The position numbers and the translations under genes were made by a program. The notes below the pieces were generated by a model. It saw only the letters and a list, made by a program, of their open reading frames with translations. It was not told where the DNA came from and did no database searches. Below are positions 6,277-10,735 of a stretch of 10,735 nucleotides of DNA, in pieces. Source of the DNA: Gammaproteobacteria bacterium (lineage in GTDB: Bacteria; Pseudomonadota; Gammaproteobacteria; Burkholderiales; Thiobacillaceae); the NCBI GenBank assembly GCA_018820745.1, contig JAHJNP010000118.1:1-10735 (forward strand), in the 5' to 3' direction. Numbering within the stretch: the stretch's first letter is position 1; each line of letters begins with the position of its first letter.

Positions 6277-6636
6277 TTAAACGCCCATGCTCATGATTTC
6301 CTGGTAGGCGGACACCAGCTTGTTGCGCACCTGCACGGTCTGCTGCAGGGCGATGCTGGATTTCTGCAATGAGATCATGGCGTCGGAGAGGCTGACCGTG
6401 CTGTCGCCCATTTCGAAACGCTGGGCCAGATGCTGAGACTGCAGCTGGACCTGGTTGACCTGGTCGAGCGAAGTTTTGAGGACTGACTGAAAGTCGACCG
6501 CACCTGCAGCCTGCTTGGTCTGCAGGGCGCCATCGCTCAGGGGGTTGGCATTCGCAGGGGACGTGCGTGCCGCCGCAGCCTGCAGCTGCGCCATCATCGC
6601 TTCGATCCGGCCTGTGTCGATTGCACCAATACTCAT
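6277..6636 (-). CDS. fliE: Flagellar hook-basal body protein FliE
   Basis: FliE links the MS ring to the rod and is among the first proteins exported by the flagellar apparatus. The product is 119 aa, close to the family norm. The C-terminal half is diagnostic: DAMISLQKSSIALQQTVQVR followed by NKLVSAYQEIMSMGV, with the conserved VRNKLV-AYQEIM pattern. The N-terminal part is Ala/Gln-rich and variable, as is usual. It is transcribed away from fliF, the arrangement known from enterics. The start ATG (complement of 6634-6636) has an excellent ribosome site upstream. No gene follows it in the same direction; cheV converges on it from the left. Confidence 0.96.
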   Translation of the reverse strand: MSIGAIDTGRIEAMMAQLQAAAARTSPANANPLSDGALQTKQAAGAVDFQSVLKTSLDQVNQVQLQSQHLAQRFEMGDSTVSLSDAMISLQKSSIALQQTVQVRNKLVSAYQEIMSMGV

Positions 6637-6640
6637 CGCG

Positions 6641-6649
6641 TCCTCCTTT
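6641..6649 (-). promoter_or_regulatory. Strong ribosome binding site of fliE
   Basis: On the minus strand this reads AAAGGAGGA, a near-perfect Shine-Dalgarno, with four bases (CGCG) to the ATG. It fixes the fliE start and is the strongest such site for any start in the window. Confidence 0.85.
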
Positions 6650-6659
6650 GCCCATTCAG

Positions 6660-6679
6660 CCGCCTGCCAGGCGGTTTTT
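6660..6679 (+). terminator. Intrinsic-terminator-like hairpin
   Basis: CCGCC (6660-6664) pairs with GGCGG (6670-6674) across TGCCA, and TTTTT follows directly (6675-6679). On the plus strand this is a short intrinsic terminator. It lies between fliE and fliF, so it would stop transcripts arriving from cheV after they have crossed fliE in antisense. On the minus strand the same hairpin lies in the fliE leader, about 10 bases before its ribosome site. Confidence 0.5.
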
Positions 6680-6888
6680 CCACGTGCTCACCTTATCAGC
6701 CGGGCCGCAAGCCATAAGTTCGATAAGCGCGGAAAACCGGCGCCTATTCCCCCGATTGAAAACCCTGGCAGTGCCGATAATTCGATCACAAAGCGGAAGT
6801 TCTCATGGGGAAGCACGACGTGAACACGGCAAACAGAAACAAGATGATCCATGACGCCAGCACGATGGGGGCCGAATAATATGGCAGC

Positions 6889-6894
6889 AGGAGG
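6889..6894 (+). promoter_or_regulatory. Ribosome binding site favouring the GTG start of fliF
   Basis: A perfect AGGAGG sits 7 bases before an in-frame GTG at 6902. The upstream ATG codons at 6851 and 6881 have weaker purine stretches before them. This is why I place the fliF start at 6902. Confidence 0.6.
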
Positions 6895-6901
6895 CGAGAT
6901 T

Positions 6902-8515
6902 GTGGTTCCGGGCAACATCATGGATTTCACCCGGACGGCCGGTGGACAAAAAATCATGCTGGCGCTGGGCGTGGCCGCAGCCATTGCGGTCATGAGCGCG
7001 GTCTGGATGTGGGGACAGCAGCCGGATTATCGCGTGCTGTTCTCGAATTTCAGCGACCGCGACGGCGGCGCGATTGTCGCCGAACTGGAGAAAATGAACG
7101 TTCCCTACAAGTATTCAGAAGGCGGCGGCGCGGTGCTGGTGCCCGCCGACCGCGTGCACGATGCGCGCCTGAAACTGGCTTCGCAAGGCCTGCCCAAGGG
7201 CGGCAATGTCGGCTTCGAGCTGATGGAAAACCAGAAACTCGGCTCATCGCAGTTTGTCGAGCGGGTCAATTTCCAGCGCGCCATGGAAGGCGAGCTGGCG
7301 CGCTCGATCGAATCGGTCTCCGTGGTGCAGTCCGCGCGCGTGCACCTGGCCATGCCCAAGGATTCGGTCTTCGTTTCCGAGCAGAAGACGCCCACTGCCT
7401 CGGTGCTGCTGAACCTGCATCCCGGCCGCGTGCTGGATTTGCAGCAAATCAGCGCCATCGTCCACCTGGTTGCCAGCAGCGTGCCCGAGCTGCCGATCAA
7501 GAACGTGACCGTGGTCGACCAGAACGGCAACCTGCTCTCCGAAACCGGCAAGACGGCCAGCGCCAATGGCATGGACCCCAGCCAGATCAAGTATGTACAG
7601 GAACTGCAGCAGAACGTGGTGAAGCGGATCGAGTCGATCATCAGCCCGATCGTCGGCCCCAACAACGTGCGCGCCGAGGCGACGGCCGACGTCGACTTTT
7701 CGCGCAGCCAGCAGGCAGTGGAATCCTACAAGCCGAACCAGGCGGCCGATGCCAAGGTCGTGCGCAGCCAGCAGACCAGCGAATCGCTGAACGGCAACGG
7801 CAATCCGGGCGGCGTGCCGGGCGCGCTCACCAACCAGCCGCCGGCACCCGCCACCGCACCGATCATTGCGCCGGGACAGGGCGCCGTCGCAGCGGTCAAC
7901 GGGGGATCCAGCACCAATACGCGCAAGGATGAGACCGTCAACTACGAGGTCGACAAGACCATTCAATATGTGCAGCAGGGTGTCGGCGGGCTGAAGCGGC
8001 TGTCGGTCGCGGTGGTCGTCAATTACAAGAAAACCACCGCCGCGGACGGCACGGTGGAGATGAAGCCGCTGACCGAGGCTGAAACGACGCAGATTTCCAA
8101 TCTGGTCAAGGAGGCCATGGGTTTCAACGCGGAACGCGGCGACTCCGTCAACGTGGTGAACACGCCTTTCGCCCGCGCAGAGCAACCGGAAGCGCTCCCC
8201 GAACTGCCTTGGTGGAAGCAACCCCAATATATCGAATACATCCAGATGGCCAAGACTGCAGGCAAATACCTGCTGATGACGCTGCTCATGCTCATCCTGT
8301 ACCTGCGCGTGCTCAAGCCGATGCTGAAGAAACTCTCCGTCGCAATGGCACAGCCCCCGATCAGCCCCCAGTTGCAGCACGCCGATGCCGGCATGCTGGC
8401 GCTTCCCGGCCAGCGCAACTATCAGGAAAACCTGTCGCGGGCCCAAAAGATGGCCAACGAGGATCCGCGCGTGGTCGCCAACATCGTAAAAACCTGGGTG
8501 GGCAGCAATGAGTGA
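6902..8515 (+). CDS. fliF: Flagellar MS-ring protein FliF
   Basis: FliF assembles the inner-membrane MS ring on which the rotor and export gate are built. From the GTG at 6902 it has 537 aa (554 from ATG 6851, 544 from ATG 6881), close to the usual 550-570. A first membrane helix spans about residues 18-37. It is followed by the YscJ/FliF-type ring-building region (PDYRVLFSNFSDRDGGAIVA, GLPKGGNVGFELM, ARVHLAMPKDSVF, QISAIVHLVASSVP), then the FliF C-terminal periplasmic domain (NPGGVPGALTNQPP, NYEVDKTIQ, LSVAVVVNYK, EAMGFNAERGDSVNVVNTPF). A second membrane helix lies near 452-470 (GKYLLMTLLMLILYLRV). The cytoplasmic tail NEDPRVVANIVKTWVGSNE is the FliG-binding segment. All expected parts are present. 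It overlaps fliG by 8 bases. Confidence 0.96.
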   Translation: MVPGNIMDFTRTAGGQKIMLALGVAAAIAVMSAVWMWGQQPDYRVLFSNFSDRDGGAIVAELEKMNVPYKYSEGGGAVLVPADRVHDARLKLASQGLPKGGNVGFELMENQKLGSSQFVERVNFQRAMEGELARSIESVSVVQSARVHLAMPKDSVFVSEQKTPTASVLLNLHPGRVLDLQQISAIVHLVASSVPELPIKNVTVVDQNGNLLSETGKTASANGMDPSQIKYVQELQQNVVKRIESIISPIVGPNNVRAEATADVDFSRSQQAVESYKPNQAADAKVVRSQQTSESLNGNGNPGGVPGALTNQPPAPATAPIIAPGQGAVAAVNGGSSTNTRKDETVNYEVDKTIQYVQQGVGGLKRLSVAVVVNYKKTTAADGTVEMKPLTEAETTQISNLVKEAMGFNAERGDSVNVVNTPFARAEQPEALPELPWWKQPQYIEYIQMAKTAGKYLLMTLLMLILYLRVLKPMLKKLSVAMAQPPISPQLQHADAGMLALPGQRNYQENLSRAQKMANEDPRVVANIVKTWVGSNE

Positions 8516-9509
8516 ACCAAGCGGCGTGACCAAGGGCGCGATCCTGATGCTCGCGCTGGGCGAGACTGGCGCATCGGAGGTGATGAAGTTTCTCGGCCCG
8601 CGTGAAGTGCAGAAGCTGGGCGAGGCCATGACCAGCATGAAATCCATTCCGCAGGAGGATGTGGAGAACGTGCTGGAGAACTTCAACACGGTGGTGGACC
8701 TGAATTCCTCGCTCGGCCTGGATTCCAACGACTATATCCGCACCGTCCTCAAGAATGCGCTGGGCGACGACAAGGCGTCGTCGCTGCTGAACCGGATTCT
8801 CGGTGGCGGCGGCGATGCCAGCGGCATCGAAAGCCTGAAATGGATGGACGCCGAATCGGTGGCCGACCTCGTCCACAACGAACATCCGCAGACCGTCGCA
8901 ACCATTCTGGTCCATCTGGAACGCGACCAAGCCTGCGAGGTGCTGGCCTGCTTTACCGAACGCCTGCGCAATGACGTGCTGCTGCGCATCGCCACGCTCT
9001 CCGGCGTGCAGCCGACCGCGCTGCGCGAACTCAACGACGTGCTGACCAAGCTGCTGTCCGGCAGCGACGTGCTGAAGAAGCAGCCGATGGGCGGCACGCG
9101 CGCCGCAGCGGACATCCTCAACTTCATGAACGGCGAAAACGAATCCGCCGCCATGGAATACCTCAAAAGCTACGACCCCGAGATGGCGCAGAAGATCATG
9201 GACGAAATGTTCGTGTTCGAGAACATCATGGACATCGAAGACCGCGGCATCCAGCTGTTGCTGCGCGAAGTGCAGTCCGACTCGCTCATCATCGCGCTCA
9301 AGGGTGCGTCGGAGGACATGCGCGAAAAAATCTTCAAGAACATGTCGCAGCGTGCCGCTGACATGATGCGTGAAGACTTGGATTCCAAGGGGCCGGTTCG
9401 CCTGTCCGAGGTCGAGGCGCAGCAGAAGGAAATCCTGGCGGTGGTTCGCCGCCTGGCCGATGAAGGCCAGATCTCGCTGGGCGGAAACGGGGAAGAAGCG
9501 TATGTCTAG
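8508..9509 (+). CDS. fliG: Flagellar motor switch protein FliG
   Basis: FliG sits on the cytoplasmic face of the MS ring, interacts with the stator to generate torque and with FliM to switch direction. It has 333 aa, the standard length. Visible landmarks are the N-terminal FliF-binding domain (GVTKGAILMLALGE), the EHPQ motif at 125-128, the MFVF hinge motif at 234-237, and the C-terminal torque region. The charged residues corresponding to those of the E. coli torque helix are K265, R282, E289, D290 and R298; E289 replaces an Asp conservatively. The protein ends in the typical acidic GEEAYV. Its start overlaps the fliF end, and its stop overlaps the fliH start, so translation of the three is probably coupled. 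Confidence 0.97.
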   Translation: MSEPSGVTKGAILMLALGETGASEVMKFLGPREVQKLGEAMTSMKSIPQEDVENVLENFNTVVDLNSSLGLDSNDYIRTVLKNALGDDKASSLLNRILGGGGDASGIESLKWMDAESVADLVHNEHPQTVATILVHLERDQACEVLACFTERLRNDVLLRIATLSGVQPTALRELNDVLTKLLSGSDVLKKQPMGGTRAAADILNFMNGENESAAMEYLKSYDPEMAQKIMDEMFVFENIMDIEDRGIQLLLREVQSDSLIIALKGASEDMREKIFKNMSQRAADMMREDLDSKGPVRLSEVEAQQKEILAVVRRLADEGQISLGGNGEEAYV

Positions 9510-10152
9510 CGTGATATCCAGCGTGGATCAGCCGGCCTGCACGCCCTGGGAGATGGCCAGCTTCGAGGGTTCGCCGCACTCGGTCAATAAATCGAGCCAC
9601 GCAGGCATCTCCCTGCCGACGATCGAACAGATCAGCGGCATCCAGGATCAGGCACGGCAGGAAGGCTACAACGCCGGCCATGCCGAGGGGCTTGCCAAGG
9701 GCTATGCCGATGGCAAGCAAAAAGCGGCGCTTGAAGCCACGCGCCTGAGCAACCTGGCAGACGCTTTCACGACGGAAGTCGGCAAGGCCGATGAAACCAT
9801 CTCGCAGCAGGTGCTCGACCTGTCGGTCGATCTTGCCCGCGCATTGTTGAAGTCGGCGCTGGAAGTACGCCCAGAACTGGTCATCCCCATCGTCAAGGAA
9901 GCGGTTCGCTACCTGCCGGCGCTGCACCAGCCGGCCCTGCTGTTCCTGAATCCTGACGATGCCGTTCTGGTCAAGGACAGGATTGGCGACGAACTCTCCA
10001 AAATGGGCTGGCAGCTGGCCGACGATGCAGCGCTTGGGCGCGGCAGCTGCCGGGTGGAAACCGCCAGCAACCAGATCGATGCCACCCTGCCCACCCGCTG
10101 GCAGCGCCTGGCCGCCGCGCTGGGCAAGGATTCGGACTGGCTGGCCGCCTGA
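9502..10152 (+). CDS. fliH: Flagellar export ATPase regulator FliH
   Basis: FliH forms a dimeric stalk that binds FliI and connects it to the C-ring and export gate. The product is 216 aa, within the family range. The N-terminal Trp (W16 in TPWEMASFE) is the kind used for docking to FliN/FlhA. Five glycines at exact four-residue spacing (55, 59, 63, 67, 71) form the glycine-repeat helix typical of FliH. The C-terminal domain ends with GSCRVETASNQIDATLPTRW, the conserved FliI-binding region. The ATG at 9502 overlaps the fliG stop by 8 bases and is preceded by GGGGAAG. The next gene, fliI, is separated by 179 bases of mostly repeat sequence, an unusual break in this operon. Confidence 0.94.
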   Translation: MSSVISSVDQPACTPWEMASFEGSPHSVNKSSHAGISLPTIEQISGIQDQARQEGYNAGHAEGLAKGYADGKQKAALEATRLSNLADAFTTEVGKADETISQQVLDLSVDLARALLKSALEVRPELVIPIVKEAVRYLPALHQPALLFLNPDDAVLVKDRIGDELSKMGWQLADDAALGRGSCRVETASNQIDATLPTRWQRLAAALGKDSDWLAA

Positions 10153-10184
10153 GGTACACGAATGAACCCGAAAACCGCATTTGA

Positions 10185-10319
10185 ACCACAGAGGCACAGA
10201 GGCACAGAGAAAAAAACAAAGACTTACATCGTGACGCCCTGTCACCTGTCGGGTGAGTGGCCAAGTGCGAGTAGCCTGTTGACCTCTTGTCTTTCTCCGT
10301 GCCTCCGTGTCTCTGTGGT
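10185..10319. repeat. Inverted repeat of 8-base CACAGAGG units (element 2)
   Basis: The 135-bp element fills most of the fliH-fliI gap. The left arm holds CACAGAGG (10187-10194), CACAGAGG (10195-10202) and CACAGAGA (10203-10210). The right arm holds TCTCCGTG (10294-10301), CCTCCGTG (10302-10309) and TCTCTGTG (10310-10317), then GT. As in element 1, an inner AAAGAC (10218-10223) faces GTCTTT (10289-10294). The core between is unrelated to that of element 1 and contains its own small hairpin (TCACC-TGTCG-GGTGA, near 10240-10255). Confidence 0.9.
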
Positions 10320-10324
10320 GAGGA
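10320..10324 (+). promoter_or_regulatory. fliI ribosome binding site abutting the repeat
   Basis: GAGGA lies 7 bases before the fliI ATG and begins at the first base after the inverted repeat. If the repeat folds in the mRNA, its base is directly against the Shine-Dalgarno. Confidence 0.6.
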
Positions 10325-10331
10325 ATTTAGG

Positions 10332-10735
10332 ATGAACACCCAACCCCACAGCGCCCGCTGGAAAGCCTATCTGCAGGATTGCAGCGAGCTGCTTGCGATC
10401 GCCGAGCCGATGCAGGTGTCGGGGCGCGTCACCCGGGTGGCGGGTCTGGTGATGGAAGCGGTCGGCCTGAAACTGCCGGTCGGCAGCGCCTGCACTGTCC
10501 CCCTGCCCAACGGGACGCAGCTGGAGGCCGAGGTGGTGGGATTTGACGGCAACCGGATTTTCCTCATGCCGCAAAGCGACGTCGAGGGCATCGTGCCCGG
10601 CGCCCGGGTGTTTCCGGTGGAAGTGATCCCCACCCTGCCCCGCTTGGGCGGCGTGAGACATCCCAGGCGCCGGCCGAGCGACCGCACCCGCCACCTGCCG
10701 GTCGGGGACGCCCTGCTGGGCCGTGTGCTCGACAG
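10332..10735 (+). CDS. fliI: Flagellum-specific ATPase FliI (3' end off window)
   Basis: FliI is the ATPase that helps unload and unfold substrates for flagellar type III export, in complex with FliH and FliJ. Only 134 full codons are visible, ending before the Walker A loop. Residues 1-20 would be the FliH-binding helix (ARWKAYLQDC). Residues about 28-95 are the N-terminal beta-barrel domain (VSGRVTRVAGLVMEAVGLKL, VVGFDGNRIFLMP). RRRPSDRTRHLPVGDALLGR is a strong FliI marker and distinguishes it from F-type ATPase subunits. The ATG at 10332 has GAGGA at a good distance; the gap between fliH and this gene is a repeat element. Confidence 0.95.
   Translation, partial: MNTQPHSARWKAYLQDCSELLAIAEPMQVSGRVTRVAGLVMEAVGLKLPVGSACTVPLPNGTQLEAEVVGFDGNRIFLMPQSDVEGIVPGARVFPVEVIPTLPRLGGVRHPRRRPSDRTRHLPVGDALLGRVLD

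Larger units (their letters stand above)
6637..6901. other. Divergent fliE/fliF intergenic region
   Basis: This 265-base gap must hold the promoters of fliE (leftward) and fliFGH (rightward), unless fliF is read from far upstream. I see no convincing sigma-54 pair (TGGC-N8-TTGC) on either strand. GCCGATAA at 6773-6780 (plus) matches the flagellar sigma-28 -10 box exactly but lacks a good -35. GCTGATAA, the complement of 6693-6700, is one base off. A hairpin followed by T's occupies 6660-6679. No credible small gene is seen. Confidence 0.4.

Noticed and set aside
6766..6780. Sigma-54 promoter at TGGCAGTGCCGATAA
   Set aside because: The TGGCA part fits the -24 element, but the -12 position reads ATAA instead of TTGC.
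7244..8728. Long minus-strand open frame (494 codons) opposite fliF and fliG
   Set aside because: It lies wholly antisense to clearly conserved genes, has low-complexity His/Arg/Gly-rich composition and no recognisable domain. It is expected from GC-rich codon bias.

Overview
The window is a stretch of a polar-type flagellar gene cluster from a GC-rich proteobacterium, most likely a betaproteobacterium. I base this on recognisable residue patterns in FliI, FliG, FliS and CheV and on the gene order; the placement below class level is a guess. Nearly all the sequence is coding. It is ordinary in gene content but has several unusual small-scale features.

Layout, left to right. Positions 1-1923 hold most of fliD (filament cap; the N-terminus is off the left edge or rearranged). 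Next come fliS (1942-2493) and fliT (2507-2836), the flagellin and FliD export chaperones. They are followed by a short operon-like run: a FliK C-domain protein (2851-3924), a stand-alone FlhB cytoplasmic-domain homologue that overlaps it (3908-4201), and a YcgR/PilZ c-di-GMP flagellar-brake protein (4207-4971). After an inverted repeat comes cheV (5165-6124), a CheW-receiver fusion. A second, different inverted repeat separates cheV from fliE, which lies on the minus strand (6277-6636). A divergent regulatory gap leads to fliF (about 6902-8515), fliG (8508-9509) and fliH (9502-10152), whose ends overlap by 8 bases each. A third inverted repeat, of the same family as the first, splits fliH from fliI (10332 to the right edge, partial).

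How the genes work together: FliE and FliF form the rod-base junction and MS ring, FliG the rotor switch, and FliH and FliI the export ATPase complex. The FliK-like and FlhB-like pair probably relates to export specificity. FliS, FliT and FliD serve late filament assembly. The PilZ protein and CheV would couple c-di-GMP and chemotaxis signals to motor behaviour.

Most notable points: (1) a perfect 99-bp direct repeat at the left edge within fliD, which implies either a 109-codon in-frame tandem duplication or an assembly artefact; (2) FliS carries a duplicated N-terminal segment; (3) three intergenic elements built as inverted arrays of 7- or 8-base units, one of them inserted in the normally tight fliH-fliI junction. 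I found no evidence of a wholly new system, mobile genes, RNA genes or CRISPR.
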